Shown one piece after another: positions 43,477-55,899 of a DNA stretch of 64,000 nucleotides. Source of the stretch: Spirometra erinaceieuropaei (taxonomy: Eukaryota > Platyhelminthes > Cestoda > Diphyllobothriidea > Diphyllobothriidae). The stretch lies in assembly GCA_902702965.1 (NCBI GenBank), contig CACRXP010000383.1, positions 258,101-322,100 on the forward strand, given 5' to 3'. Within the stretch, counting starts at the first letter, position 1. The number at the start of each line of letters is the position of its first letter. The position numbers and the translations under genes are program-made. The notes under the pieces were generated by a model. The model ran no database searches, was not told the origin of the DNA, and saw nothing but the letters and a program-made list of their open reading frames with translations.

Positions 43477-43628
43477 ACCACTTCACACTACTCACAAATC
43501 CGGCCGGCGTCCTACAGATTCCACGGTTGGAAACCTACCTACAGGAACTGCTATCGCTGGCAGTCGGCGTCTTCGAGGAACCAAACTTCTCCTACAACGC
43601 CCAAACCTCCAAGTTTATTATCACTGGG
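43477..43628 (+). CDS. DTN: Dystrobrevin exon: second EF-hand-like region
   Basis: The acceptor is TTCTGTTTCATCAAG at 43476. The first two bases (AC) complete the codon TAC (Tyr) begun by the previous exon, giving DKFRYHFTLLTNPAGVLQ, which matches the family DKLRYIFSMISDSSGV. It continues with YLQELLSLAVGVFEEPNFSY, matching the VLKLPTAVFEGPSFGY segment, and stops after IITG before GTGCGT (intron phase 0). Length 152 bases. The frame upstream of 43477 is open but intronic. The exon sits between the two copies of direct repeat M. Confidence 0.88.
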
Positions 43629-43959
43629 GTGCGTTTTGAAGTGTGCTCTCTGTCTAAGCTGTCATTTATTTGAGGCGAAAATCGCCCCTGAATAATCTGC
43701 AGTTGCGTACGTCTCGATCAGACCCACAGCATGCTTTCTTGAGCCAAAACAAATTCTGCCCAAAGAGATTTAGAATTCGTCTTCTGCTAGAAAGAATTAG
43801 TTAGTCAGGATTGCAGTGTTTATTTTAATACGGCCACATTCCTAAATATTATAGTCACAACAGGATGCCTTTTTTGAATACGCGTCCCTTCGTTCATCAA
43901 AAAAATCGCACTTGCTAAATTATGGCTTCACAATTACGTTGGCGTCTACCGTTGAACTT

Positions 43960-44559
43960 CGATACCAGGCAAATTTAAATAAGGGTTTTCATTTAATATG
44001 CACAAAGTACATTTTGAGGCAATTTTTAAACGGTATACTCGATGATACTGTATCGTTCAGATTTAAGGTATTTTCGATTTCAAAATAGCTTTGAAACCGA
44101 CTTGCCATTCGGGTGGTGTTTAGGCGTTTTAAGTTGTAAGGTTGTATTTCTCTCCAGAATATTAAGAAGGTAGTTTATAGTGCTTCGAAAACTCTGCAAT
44201 GAATATATACAATGATGTATCCTCCAGAAGCAGCCTTAATAAACGAATGGACATGATATTATTTGAATAGACACCTTATGCTTTAAATAATTTTACAAGT
44301 GCAAACATTTTAAGGTCATCTAACATTTCTTCGGGCACAGTGAGGATGAATTAATTTAGTACCAAACGAATACAAGGAAGAAGGCCCCGTGGAACAATTC
44401 TGAGAAATGTGTTTGAATTCATAAGGGCATAGAAAGTGAATGGAGCCAATTCCTACGAATAAAGCACTCATTTTTCAATGAAACAGTGTTCTGCAGGCTG
44501 CTGGAAGGACGAACAGTTAAAAGCCAGGATTCTGTACTGGCTGAAATATCTTCAGATCA
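43960..44559. mobile_element. Possible decayed foldback C element
   Basis: Matches are clearest at the right side: AAATGTGTTTGAATTCATAAG followed by GGCATAGAAAGTGAATGG and GTTAAAAGCCAGGATTCTG. The left side is only suggestive. No CTACTTAAGTAG remains. Confidence 0.4.
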
Positions 44560-44700
44560 TGCAACGTGGTGTGATAGATGCTGCGCAAGTCTACATTCGA
44601 TTTAACCTAACTCACACGTAAGTCGCCGTGCCTGATTCGCCTCGCTGTGAAGCAGACGCTGTACATCGTTGGCAACGACGGTCGATCTGTCTTAACCACA
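44560..44700 (+). repeat. Family A, end part
   Basis: GATAGATGCTGCGCAAGTCT, ACGTAAGTCGCCGTGCCTGA, GAAGCAGACGCTGTACATCG and GACGGTCGATCTGTC match the second half of family A. Confidence 0.65.
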
Positions 44701-45053
44701 TTGAAGTAATTCTTCATAACTCAAAACGCATTTAACCAGCTACTCTATTTTATACTACTTGTTGCGTTCACCGAGTTATGTCAAGGCGCATCACAGTAAT
44801 AAATGCATAAAAAACTAATCTAAATATATCCCATCGGCAAGCGGTTCACGGTCACCATACTGTCAACAGTAAACAGTTACTGCTTTTGAAAAACACAATG
44901 TAGCCTGCAGTTCTTATTGGCTGACTTTTAAGTTTACTTCAGTTATCTTTTTTTGCTACAAGATTCACTGCCTCACTAGCTTTATGGGTAAACTGATTTT
45001 TAATTTTAACAATCTATGGCACGAGTAATTCTATTTGGGAAATAAATTTTCGG

Positions 45054-45181
45054 TTTTGGACTCGCGGGGCGCGCCGGTGAAACAGTATTCCACGCTGCTG
45101 GCCTGACTAATGGCGGGCCGCACATCATTTCGTAGTTGTGGTCGGTTACTTGCGATAATTCGTCACCTCGGCGCACAGCCA
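45054..45181 (+). repeat. 128-bp direct repeat M, copy 2
   Basis: 126 of 128 positions equal copy 1 by eye, in the same orientation, 2311 bp apart. The flanks differ on both sides right at the ends. The short + frame starting at its ATGGCGGGCC is also present in neither-conserved form downstream, so no protein is inferred. Confidence 0.85.
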
Positions 45182-45899
45182 CGTAGAGTAGATGTCGCCC
45201 TAACCACTTACTTACGTGTTAGTGGATTCCCTGCTCCATACGAGCTCCAAGGTGGTAAGGCATTAAAATCGCGGTGCACTGGAGCGCAGTATGATACGGC
45301 TCGGGAAAAATTGAAAAAAATAGGATTTTGAGGCTTGAGTACACGTGTATCATCATTTCTCCCCGGGTAGTTTACGGTTTCCAAAATATTTCCTTAAAAG
45401 TTAACTATGAGACTGCGGTTTAATTGAGGTCTACCTGTCGAAAGTAATTAACAAACATGCATGCATGCATTTTAGGTGGCGACCATAATTATTTATTCCC
45501 AAATAGACTGCGACATTCACTCTTTAATTACTTCGTTTCGTCAGGGACGCAGACGGATATTTATCCACCATATTACATTGATCAAAGCTGTCCAAACTTC
45601 TACTAAAACGGTTGAAAACAGACGTTAAAAGAAGGTTGCAAGTAAAAAAAACTTTTTTAATCACATAGGGATGTGTACACTCCGAAAAAACTAATCCGCG
45701 AAGCCCTGGTTGTAGGAGTCACTAACTAGTCACGAAACTCAAGTAAACAATAATAGGGTTCGGACAGCCAAAGTCGGGATCCTCAGGCAACAGCCGGTTC
45801 AGGCTTATTGACGGCTTTTGCACCCATCCAAATTCGGTTCGGCCGTTGTCAGTGGTGACGTACACCGTTGCTCATTGAGGTGGACCAAAAACAGTCACT
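45182..45899. other. Intron, nothing recognised
   Basis: Includes a CATGCATGCATGCAT run at about 45456-45470. No exon found. Confidence 0.35.
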
Positions 45900-46095
45900 T
45901 GGGTGTGAAGTAGTTTATTGTGAGGTGTAACGCAATCTCCCCTCCCCTACCCACCTTGTACCGATGACAGAACAAAGTCAAGACGACTGGGAGTGGGCGC
46001 GGGCTCAGTGGCTGACAACACTAGGCAGCCAGTCTACGCGTGCATCACACACGCCACGGTCCCCACTTCAGCCGCACCAGGCTGTTCTGGAGGCG
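45900..46095 (-). repeat. Dispersed repeat family A, diverged
   Basis: GTAGTTTATTGTGAGGTGTA, CTCCCCTCCCCTACCCACCT, AAAGTCAAGACGACTGGGAG and CACACACGCCACGGTCCCC follow the order of the minus-oriented copies. Confidence 0.55.
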
Positions 46096-47048
46096 GGCAG
46101 GATCCCAAATGAACCATAAAATTTGCCCTACATATCACATTAACATGGAGGCATTACAGTCTGATTGAAAGTACTTTGTACTTGCCCTTGGTTCAGCTGT
46201 GATCATACCTGATCCAGCCTACTTTGATGATGTCACAACTTGTACCCCTCCACGAGTGATGACGATATGCGGCAGCATATTCAGGGAGCTCGACACGTTC
46301 GGTCCCCCAGGAAGGAGATCAAAGGTAGATGTAACAAGAACAAACGAAAAAATGACCCTCCGATCGTACGTATGCCAGGCGCTCATTGACTGTTTCTCAT
46401 GAACGCAGTGCATATTTCACTTTTTGCAACAGGGCTATCGCTGCAGCGTGTCTACTTTGGAGCCCTGTGATACACAGGATTTTAAATCTTTATGTTCCGA
46501 GCTCCTGAGTAGAGAATTCTGACTTCTGACAGACAGTAGCCATCAATATTTTATTGGTAAAGGCTGCGCGTTCTCAGGATAGCCAACAGCTAAGTTAAGA
46601 GTACTCTGCCAATCCTGATAAGGATTGAGTTATCCGTCGATTGAGTGAATTTTCCGGCCACCACCCTCACAGCCAAGCGACGGATCCCAGCGCTGACTGG
46701 CCGTGAAGATGAATTCCTTGCTGTTGGCCAGTATATTCAAGAGCACACACTTGTGATCTCGACACGATCAGTCAGACGTATTATCAAGTCGCAGTTCTAT
46801 CAATGTCACCTGCTGTCAGTCAGTACGGATGACCGACGTAGACATTAATGCGTCAGAAGCAGCCTCTATCTCGTTCCAGTCCATCGTTGTCTGTCCTACA
46901 GCGTTTGTCATTTTTTGGCTATCTTAACACTGGCTGAGCACTGAAAGTCAAAGCAATTAGGCAGAAACTGTTGTTGTGGCGACTCCTTTCTTGTGTAGGA
47001 GATGAGCATTAACCAGTTAATCTTGGCTGTACCCTGAAGAATATTACT
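46096..47048. other. Intron, nothing recognised
   Basis: Frames at 46199-46402 and 46645-46848 are unrecognised. Confidence 0.35.
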
Positions 47049-48042
47049 TACAATTGGTAGGCTAACTCATGAAGTGTCAACCGAAATTCCGAAATGCATT
47101 TTCGTTTCGAGTAGATTAATTAAATAGGGTTGTAAAACTAGCCAGCCTGCAACAAAATTCTATAATATTTCACTTAGGATGCCGGCTTTCGAAAGAAGTT
47201 CATTCCGACTGCACGCAAAAACTGCACTCTGTAAAAAGTAATTACTTATGTAGCATGAATTTTCTCATCGATTTTCGATGCCCGTAAAAGTCCAATTATA
47301 TTTTATGGAAAACATGCATAAAAATATTTATTCTTTTGCTAATTCGGTAGAAAAATACGTCTTCTCCCAGTATTATACTCGAAGGAAGGGTATAATTCGG
47401 CTTTCAAAAACTTTTCCAATTCCCGAATAATTTCGAACTCGCTCTACCGTTACACTTGGATTCATGGTTTCCAAATTACCCGCCGTATACTCTCCGTGTA
47501 CGGCAAACCACACATTTCTCTACGGTAACAAAGGGGGACTATATGGGGTTCATAAAATTAAGCAGTGGGTTTGATCCATATTGTTAACCTTACAAGAGAC
47601 ATTGGTAAATGCAAAAACATGACGATTTATGAACGGCCATTGTACGGTATTTAGAATTCCCAAAATAAGAAAATTTTTTAAAACCGGATTTTGCCCCTCC
47701 TTTGAGTATAAAATTAGAAGAAGAGGATATTTTCTACAGAATGAGCAAAAGAGTGGATATTTGTATGCATGGTTTCTATAATATATTAGTGAAATTTTAA
47801 AGGCATCGAAGATCAATGAGAAAAATTCATGCCAATGAAGTAGTCATTTTTTACAGAGTGTGGTTTTTGCATGCAGCCAGAAGGAAGTTCATTCGAAAGC
47901 CGGCATCCTGAGGTAACTGGAATATTATATAATTATGTTGCAGACTGACCATTTTTACAACCCTACTGAAATAATATTTTCGAAACGAAAAGGCATTTCC
48001 GAATTTTGGTTGACATTTCATGAGTAAGCCCACCTACTGTAG
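47049..48042. mobile_element. Foldback element family C, copy 9 (GCTAACTC subfamily)
   Basis: Ends GGCTAACTCATGAAGTGTCA and TGACATTTCATGAGTAAGCC are inverted, and the arms pair over about 370 bp. The inner palindrome is altered (ATTACTTATGTAG on the left, CAATGAAGTAG on the right), as in the other members of this subfamily. Confidence 0.8.
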
Positions 48043-48129
48043 GCTCTTATCCTGCTAATTGACAAGTGGCCAGACTCGGGGTTCAGAAGGTCGTTATCTC
48101 GGAGCCGTCACTTTGGTGTGGTTGAAAGG

Positions 48130-48290
48130 AGTGGTGGTATGCCTAAGTGGTGATGTGGGAGGCCGGGAGAGTGCGATAGATCCAGGGAGAGCCTACTATC
48201 ACCATGCGTGAGTCATTGTCCTTGCTCTCGCCTTGATGAGGTCGGAGACATCGTCCAAACCGACGGTCGAATTCTCATGGCTGGCTGGAA
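48130..48290 (+). repeat. Family A, diverged
   Basis: GTGGTATGCCTAAGTGGTG, GAGAGTGCGATAGATCC, GTGAGTCATTGTCCTTGCTC, GGAGACATCGTCC and CGACGGTCGAATTCTC recall the family order; spacing is shortened. Confidence 0.5.
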
Positions 48291-48501
48291 ATAGCAAACA
48301 AGTATGTTGAAGTTCAGACCCAGGACCCAACTGCGAATAAATTCACGGCTTCTGGTCGGTTCTTGCAGTTAAGATAGTTAGAGCGTCGGCTGTGTAGAAG
48401 CGTTTCTCTTGTTGTCGAGGGTGCGAACTCCACCGAAGTCATCGCGTTTCTCACAATTAGGTTAGCCAGATAGGTACATGCTCATTTCTTTGCAAAATGA
48501 C

Positions 48502-49279
48502 GGCAACGGCATGGAGACGGATCCCACTTAACTGTCGGTAGACTGGGGAAAATGGGGAGTTTGTGGGTGGGACAGCACGTCAAACAGTAAGTTGACGAAA
48601 TGCACGAAAACATTGAAATTGTTTGGATTGTTGTCGAAAGTCTTGTCGTACGCCTTCGTATGACGGCGGAAATGGTAAAAATAGGGTGTAGGACCAACAA
48701 CTAACTTGAGTTAACCTTTTGACAGTGTCATAAGTTGAAAGGTGGGGGAGGGGGTTTTACGGGCGTGTCAACACACAGGACGGAGAACAAGAAGACAGAA
48801 AGTGGATACATTTCTGCGGGAAGTCATGTCGTATGTTGTCATTTGGCAAAGAAAGTGGGCGTGGTAACTAAAAAGTAAACAAAAAGCGATGTTCAAAAAA
48901 ACTGACTTTGAGCAAAGCGCCTCTGGTGAGTTTACGTCTAATCAGGACGGGAAGAAAATTTCAAACAATGAGAACGGTGAATAATAAGTCATGCTTGCAG
49001 TCACAATGAATTTTAAGGTATATTGTTGTAGGTACTGTCTACTTGTGGATCCTATGACAAATCGTTACAGCGGGAATGAGCGCGTTTGTTAGAAAATTAG
49101 CAAAAAGCAGATTTCAAAAAATAACGGAAATTGAGTAATGGTTTGAGGCCGTGAGAAATATTTGTCGTTGGGATATAATGTCTGCAAATGGGGTGAAAAT
49201 GGATACCAAGATAAAACTCTATATGATACCATCTACAGGCTACCGATAGTCAAGTGGAGTCCTTCACGCTATCATTGCC
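48502..49279. mobile_element. Family E element, copy 3 (expanded)
   Basis: Ends GGCAACGGCATGGAGACGGA and CACGCTATCATTGCC are inverted. The middle contains the AAGTCTTGTCGTACGCC, AAAGTAAACAAAAAGCGATG and AAAAAGCAGATTTCAAAAAA blocks more than once, which suggests that internal parts were duplicated or that a second copy inserted. Length 778 bp against 398 in copy 1. Confidence 0.65.
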
Positions 49280-49696
49280 AAAATGAATGTTTTCAAGCCC
49301 CCTGTACATAATTTTCATCTCGCGAGAAGTGCACACTCCCCGCCAGATACGGTTGACATGGCACGCTGTGGGTGCCAATACTCATGCTGGCCTCAGGCTT
49401 CGGGTTGGAATAAATACTCTCTTTTGAACGATGGTCGTGCTGTTGAGACTTACTGGACTGCCATCTTTCCTGACGGAACATGTAATCTTTTACCGCCCGA
49501 CAGAACGGACTTAATCAGCTTCTACGAGGCTACGGAACCACCACGTGCCCTGAATTAGTAACTGCAGTTTTGACTTAAGACTGCCCATCTGACTCGTTAT
49601 GTCATCTGGCTCAAAAAAGGGCTTAGACTAATTTAAGCGGACTGCTTGCGAAGCTTTTAAATTTCCCCGGATCTTAATCCTGGTTTTAACTTTCAG
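49280..49696. other. Intron before exon c; 91-codon frame
   Basis: The + strand frame 49283-49558 includes SGWNKYSLLNDGRAVETYWT and looks somewhat coding, but ends in TAG before the next exon and has no match in dystrobrevins. It could be an alternative exon or chance. Confidence 0.3.
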
Positions 49697-49808
49697 CGGT
49701 CAAAAAACATCCTTGTGGAGGAATTTCTCGAACGCATGCTAGCCGAGCCTGGCCCGCAGACCTTCAGCTGGCTCAAAGTATTCCACAGAATGGCGATTGT
49801 TGAAAATG
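49697..49808 (+). CDS. DTN: Dystrobrevin exon: end of the EF-hand-like region
   Basis: The acceptor GGTTTTAACTTTCAG precedes RSKNILVEEFLERMLAEPGP, followed by QTFSWLKVFHRMAIVEN and one base of the next codon before GTATGT. It aligns with the family segment [31 protein letters not shown], keeping the tryptophan, the HR pair and VEN. Length 112 bases; it joins exon b in phase 0 and the ZZ exon in phase 1. Confidence 0.9.
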
Positions 49809-50530
49809 GTATGTCCACATGCCGCTACCCAAAGCAGTGAACTTTTTTTAAAATCCTCGCCTTTCTTCTGACTTTACGGATTCTTTCTTCGAGATCCAGG
49901 CCACTCTGCTCCCACTCACTCAGAAACAAAAGCGGATCTAAATATTTCCTTAAATTCTAAAAAAATTCATAACAATATTAAAAAGACTAGTCGACGAGCA
50001 TACGTCTGCTTTCAATAAATTATCGTCAAACTATTGCCTTCATATGAAGGCGAGGTCTCGTACAACATGTCAGTAATTAGAGAACTTGGCGGGGGAGGGG
50101 ATAATTAGAGTCAAACCAGGGGCGGGATAAGGGCGGAGGTGCGCGACGCCTGAATGAGATGAAGATAAAACTCTGTTCCTCAAAGTCAACTTTTAAGCGG
50201 ACGCTGCGAGTAAAATCCTCAGAAGACGCACTGACCGAGCTGTCTCAAGATTCGTCCTAACAGCTAGGATTCAAAGATTATTCGCTACTAATACTATTTT
50301 ACGCGGAGATGGTAGTACTAGGTTGCCATCTCAGGCCACCTCAATGTGCATCTACTACTTCACTTGCTGCTATGTAGCAGGTTGTATTGGTTGCATGAGC
50401 CGCCGCTTTCCTAAATGAATACGAGAACCCCTCCGGGCATGGCTGGGAAAGGTGAAATTAGAAGCAAAGACAGTGTCATTCTCGTAGATTTTATTGATTC
50501 CGGACATCAAATAGACCCGGCGAGGCGTTT
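49809..50530. other. Intron, nothing recognised
   Basis: No exon or repeat family supported. Confidence 0.35.
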
Positions 50531-51519
50531 TGCTGGCTAACTCATGAAATGTCAACCAAAATTCTGTAATGCGTTTTCGTTTTAAAATGATTAATTAAGT
50601 ATGGTTGTAAAAATAATCACCGTACAGCATAATGCTATAATAGTTCAGTGCCTAGAGATACCGGCTTTCAAATAAATTTCCTTTCGGCTGCATGCAAAAA
50701 CTATACTCTGTAAAGAGTGACTACTCAATTAGCATGCAATTGTCTCATTGATTTTCAATGCTCTTAATATCTTATTATATTTCATGGTAAACATACATGA
50801 AAATATTTATTCTTTCACTCATTCGGTAGAAAATTACGTCTTCTTTCAATTTTATACTCAAAGGAAGGGTATAATTTGGTTTCTAAGACTTGTCCAATTC
50901 CCGAATAATTTTGAACCCCGAACTGTCGTTACACTTGCATTCAGGGTTTCCAATATACAAACCGTGTATTTTCCACGTGCGGAAAACCACACATTTCTCT
51001 ATGATATTAGGAGGAAACCATATGAAATTTATAAAATTTAATAGTGAATTTAGGCCATATTGTTAACTTTACAAGTTAAAGTGGTAAATGGAGAGAGATG
51101 AAGTTTTATGAACGGCCATTTCATGATATTAAATAATCTTACATTTTGACACTTCTTTAAAACCGAATTATGCCCTTACTTTAAGTAGAAAATTAGAAGA
51201 GGACGTAATATACCGAAAGGGCTAAAGAATGAATATTTGTATGCAAGTTTTCCATGAAAAATGATTGACTTTTTAAAGGCATCGACAATCAATGAAAACA
51301 CCGCATGCTACTGAAGCAGTCATTATTTACAGAGTAACGTTTTCGCATGTCACCGGAAGGAAGTTCGTTCGAAAGCCGGAATCCCTGGGGCAACCGAATT
51401 CTTATAAAATTACGCTGCACGAAGATGCGTTTTACAACTTTACTGAGTTAATCTTTTCGAAACGAAAACACGTTTTGTAATTTCGGTTAATATTTTCTAA
51501 GTTAGATTATCTACTGTAT
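50531..51519. mobile_element. Foldback element family C, copy 10 (GCTAACTC subfamily)
   Basis: Begins TGCTGGCTAACTCATGAAAT and ends AAGTTAGATTATCTACTGT. Left arm block AGAGTGACTACTCAATTAGC and right arm block GCTACTGAAGCAGTCATTAT pair over the altered inner palindrome. Very close to copy 9 throughout. Confidence 0.8.
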
Positions 51520-51861
51520 AAGGTTCCATAGAGTCTCTTTAGGACGCTGAGCCAGTGTCTATTAGCAACAGCAGAAGCGGCTGCTATCAGGTTGCGACAA
51601 CCGGTCTTTTGTGCGCAGAAGAACCTCGTTCAGGCTGCGCGTCCTTCCGCTCTCGACCCGCTCCTGACATTGACTGTTACTACCCCCCCCCCTCTATATT
51701 CGCACACCCCGAACTTTTACCGATCTATCTAATTGCTGACATGCCTTATTTGATCCCGTTCTGTCCGGACGAGAACTTATCTAGCGCAAACCTATGCTAG
51801 CCGCGTAGTCTTCAAATGCGCACTCTTACGTAGTCGATGACTCGTTACTTCAAGTAGTCTT
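51520..51861. other. Short spacer with C run
   Basis: Unassigned sequence with a run of C at about 51685-51693 between two foldback elements. Confidence 0.35.
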
Positions 51862-52240
51862 AGCATAATTAGAAACCTTTTAAAACCGAATTATACGCTT
51901 CCTGCAAGCATAAAATTTGAAGAAGTCGTAAATTTCTTCCAGATGAGTAAAATAATGCATATTTTGAAGCATGTTTTCCATGAAATATATTTAGATATAT
52001 AAGGGCATCGAAAATCAATATGATAAATTAATGCAATTTAAGTAGTCATTATCGAAAAATGTAGTTTTTATATGCAGCCAGAAAGAAGCCCGTCCAAAAG
52101 CAGACATCTTGAGGTAATTGAAATTTCTCGAGATTATGCTGCAAGACAATGAATATTACAAATTACGTGAGTAATCTTTCGAGTCGAAAACACATTTAAG
52201 AATCTCGGTTAACATTTCATGAGTTAGCACATCTACTGTT
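51862..52240. mobile_element. Foldback element family C, right arm only (copy 11)
   Basis: AGAAACCTTTTAAAACCGAA, GGGCATCGAAAATCAATATG, AATTTAAGTAGTCATTATCG and AACATTTCATGAGTTAGCAC, ending ATCTACTGTTAG. Same subfamily as copies 9 and 10. Confidence 0.7.
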
Positions 52241-52504
52241 AGTTAATCACGAGATATCTTTCCCACACGAAGTTACTGGTTTTTGACTGCGCTACTTTTC
52301 GGTCACTTGCGAAAGTCGCACCCACTGAAGATGACTTATGGAGTAGTTAGATTTTTTCAAACGATTCTGGGCGTCCTTTTAAAGCCAAGCATAGTTTTTG
52401 TCGAATTAACTTACACAAATACCGCTTCTGGTCTTTATTTCATACACGCTTGTTTCTGTTTAACATTTTGCATCCGAATAGTGTTTCTCTTGATTAAAAA
52501 AAGT

Positions 52505-53060
52505 TTGTGGCTATGAGGTTTTTCAAGATCGCGAAATGTCTGTCCAAATTGACATGGTACATGTTTGTTTAATAATAATCCTTACGAAATAAACACGATG
52601 ATCCGTATCTGTTGTCAAATTTTTAGAGTCTTATACGACTCCTAGTAAACATTTAGGATTCTTCTTTAGTAATAAACGAACAGCCTTTAGACTGCAATCC
52701 TTAAATTAAGGTGTAAAATCAGGTCGCATTCAACATTATTTGGAAACGGGAAACCATTTCAGGAACTGAAAAACACACCGCCTTCGAGTGTAAAGTAGGT
52801 GGAAATGTAGATTTCTACAAGATTAATTCAAAGATGGCTATTTCGGGACATGTTTTTAATGGTATTAGCAAGAAATTAGAAGGGCATGAAAAATCAACAA
52901 TAAAATGCATTCTTCTTAAGTCGCAATTTTTTATCCAGCATGGATTGCGCAGGCAACCTGGGAGAAAGCGCATTCATGGGCCAGGATTCTGGTATAACTG
53001 AAATATTTTGCGACAAAATCCAAATAATATTTTTGATGCAGGTCTGACTCCTGTAAATAT
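52505..53060. mobile_element. Foldback C centre plus decayed right arm (copy 12)
   Basis: The centre block (TTTTTCAAGATCGCGAAATG, ATCCTTACGAAATAAACACG) and a right arm with ATTCTTCTTAAGTCGCAATT and GGGCCAGGATTCTGGTATAA are present but diverged; the left arm is absent. Confidence 0.55.
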
Positions 53061-53103
53061 TTACTGGTATGCGTAGAGATTTTACGCAAGTTTTTATCTC
53101 TAT

Positions 53104-53870
53104 AAACTGATTTTTGATGGTCTTGAGAACTCAAATATATTTTAGAGAAACTACAAGCAGAAATATGCTTTCTTTCAGTCAGTTAATAGATAATCACGTC
53201 TTCTTGATATTGTATACTCAGGGAAGGAAAGTTTTCCAATCGCCGAATAATTTGAAGTTTGCTCATTCATTGCATTAGCGCTAAGTGATTTCAATCTAAA
53301 AAGTGCGTGCCTTCCGCGTAAAGAAAACCACATATTTTTCTCCGCCTTCAAAACGATATCATACAGAGTCCGTAAAATTTTTGCAATGGATGCGGACTGT
53401 GTTGTACATTTCATTTGGAGCTGTGGTAAACGGATAAGTACGATGCTACATGAATGGACGTGGCGCGGTCTTAAAAAAAACTCGTAATTAGAAATCTTTC
53501 TTAAAACCTAATTATACTCCTTCCTTGAGTATAAAATATAAAGAAGACGTAATTCTCTATTAATTGACTGAAATAAAGCATATTTTTCGCTTGTGGTTTC
53601 TATATAATATATTTGAATTTTCAAGATCATCGAAAATCAGTGGGAAAGATGCACGCTATTTACGTAGTCATTTTTTTTACCGAGTTCGGTTTCTACGGGA
53701 AATCTCAAATCAGTGCATTTAAAAGCTGACATCCTGCCTAGTCCGAAATATTATAGGCTTATGTCGCAAGATAATCAGTATTACAACCGCGCCGAAGTAG
53801 TCCTTCCTAATCGAAAACGGATTTCAGAATTTTAGCCAACATTCCATGAGGTCGGTCACTCACTGTACGT
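53104..53870. mobile_element. Foldback element family C, copy 13 (left arm truncated)
   Basis: Starts inside the left arm (AAACTGATTTTTGATGGTCT) and keeps the centre and right arm to GAGGTCGGTCACTCACTGTAC. The inner palindrome reads CTATTTACGTAG. Belongs to the GGTCACTCACTG subfamily of copies 1, 14 and 15. Confidence 0.75.
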
Positions 53871-53969
53871 CGAAAGATACTTACGAAACTTAGTGGGACC
53901 TTGAAGGCAAAAGTTCAAATTCAGAGGAAACTAATTGATCATAGGCATATAAGTCAACTGTCACCGGCC

Positions 53970-54130
53970 GTACAATCGGCCGCGCTCGCCTCCGGTTGAC
54001 CTGACTCTTTGTTGCCACCGCGACCCAGACGGGCGAGGAAGAAGATGGCGTGGCGTCTGCTGTCGCTATAAACTGATTCTTCATTACGTCACCGACCTTG
54101 CGCCCACATCGTCTTGCACGACGGCCAAAT
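53970..54130 (+). repeat. Family A, diverged
   Basis: GCTCGCCTCCGGTTGACCTG, GGCGTCTGCTGTCGCTATAA, CACCGACCTTGCGCCCACAT and CGACGGCCAAATCG recall the blocks at 22690-22895. It follows foldback copy 13 by 100 bp. Confidence 0.55.
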
Positions 54131-55469
54131 CGATAATCGTTTTGAGGCGTCCTGCTGCACACCGCACTTTATTTATGCCTTCTGCATAAAATATGGTTCA
54201 CTTAAAACGTAGCTGGCCTATTATGTCTGGAATTTCTCGTATTGATTTTACCTGATGTCTTCAGGAAAGCCCAACTGCCTACAAGGTTAATCATAAGTGC
54301 TATGTTTACGCGACATTTCCGGTTGTCTTGATCGTTAACGCAGAATTAAACCGCTCCCTCTCTTACTGGCACGTGTCTCGAGCGAATTTTATCCGGGTTC
54401 CGGCCGGCTTGACCTCAGTGGGGTCATAAACTGGGTGACAGTGTCTTCACTGAGCCGCTAGTAACGACACACACGCACTGCCTTCGCCTACCAGTCCCTA
54501 GGGGGAGTAAACCGAAACACCAGAATCTTCGAATTAGTGGAGTGCCGGCAGGAGCTCCGAATCAGATGAATTCATTAGATGAAGTCAGGTTCGTGCACAC
54601 GAGTCTTGCCATGATGGGTGTGCTCGTGCCGTTTACGTTTAGATTACTTTAAAATGGAGGTTTGTATTGATTTGTGGTAGGTGTTGATATGACGGGATTG
54701 CTTAGTACTACAGAGTTAGTAGAGCTTTTGGTTTTACATTATGTTGGCTTCGGTGGGCGTTATTGGTCATCTGGAGGTATTTTTGCCAAGAAGGCTTACA
54801 GCCTGACACCATGCGTTTGAAGGCGTTTGGGTCGCGACGGAACGCAACATCCCTACCTGGCCTTCCTTTAAAAAAGTTTGTGAATGCATCTGCTGTCAGC
54901 CAGACGGGCTGGCGTGATTTGCCCCTGAAGTTACTTTCCGTGAGATCATAATTTTGACCTTACTAAGCAAGGACGAGGAGGTCTGGAGTGGATAATTTGC
55001 GTACATTTCGTTCGTGACCAGTTTGAATATCAGGCCATGTAACCAGCTTCTGGGCTGGTTGCTTAAAACCAGTGTCAAGACTTTTTACTAGTAAACAGGT
55101 GCTTTGATATTTAGTTTAGATTTTTGGCTTCATTCGGATCAATATTACCTACGGGAGGTGACCTAACAGGCGAAAATTGTCGAAATTTACAAATGATTGC
55201 TTATCACTTGCAAACCGATACCAATGCATGGAGTCAATATCCATATTAGTAAATAACAACATTAGGAAACTGAGAATATAAAAGAAATATTAATGGTAAT
55301 ATTGTGTTCTTTAGAAATGTCACTTTTTCAGAAATGCGGAAAATTTGGCAATTCCAGAAATGGTTGTAATTGTGTTAAGTGCATGTCCATGCAAAAAAAT
55401 AAGTAAAAAATAATCAAGGTGAACCTGCGCATAATTACGGAAAGTGCCAATATGCCCATGCCTTAGTCA
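54131..55469. other. Intron, nothing recognised
   Basis: No exon, RNA or repeat family supported. Mostly AT-rich. Confidence 0.35.
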
Positions 55470-55720
55470 CATCTAAACCGTCTCCCTAATCTCAATTCTG
55501 ATCCCATCCTAAACCTTGCCCGGAAGATTACACTGGTCCTTATCGTAACCCTAAACTTGATCCCGGCTTACCTTAGCGCTAACTTTAAATCTAGTCTTAA
55601 ACCTAATCCTCAAGTTAGCCCTAACTCCCTGCATTTATTTTAACCTTAGTTTTACTTGGAATTAGTTCAAATTCACAGTTTTCCAAGCGGTTCCCGTTCT
55701 TATGTCCCGTTTAAGGGACC
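55470..55720. repeat. Degenerate TAACCCT array (family J), copy 3
   Basis: CATCCTAAACCTTGCCC, ATCGTAACCCTAAACTTGAT, CCCGGCTTACCTTAGCGCTA and TTAAACCTAATCCTCAAGTT follow the order of 9800-9960, including the trailing AAGCGGTTCCCGTTCTTATG block. Confidence 0.6.
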
Positions 55721-55899
55721 ATATTTAATCTGTATCACAAATAGTGTTTGACAAGAGTCTTTCAGTGAAGTTTACGCCTAAACATCGGGTAACAGTATGG
55801 TGTATGTAGGGCCCCCAAGTAGATAGCAACTCATAGAATGTACCCTAGAATTCACTGTGACTGTATGCATTGCCTATTATTGACCGTACCCATTGTTTG

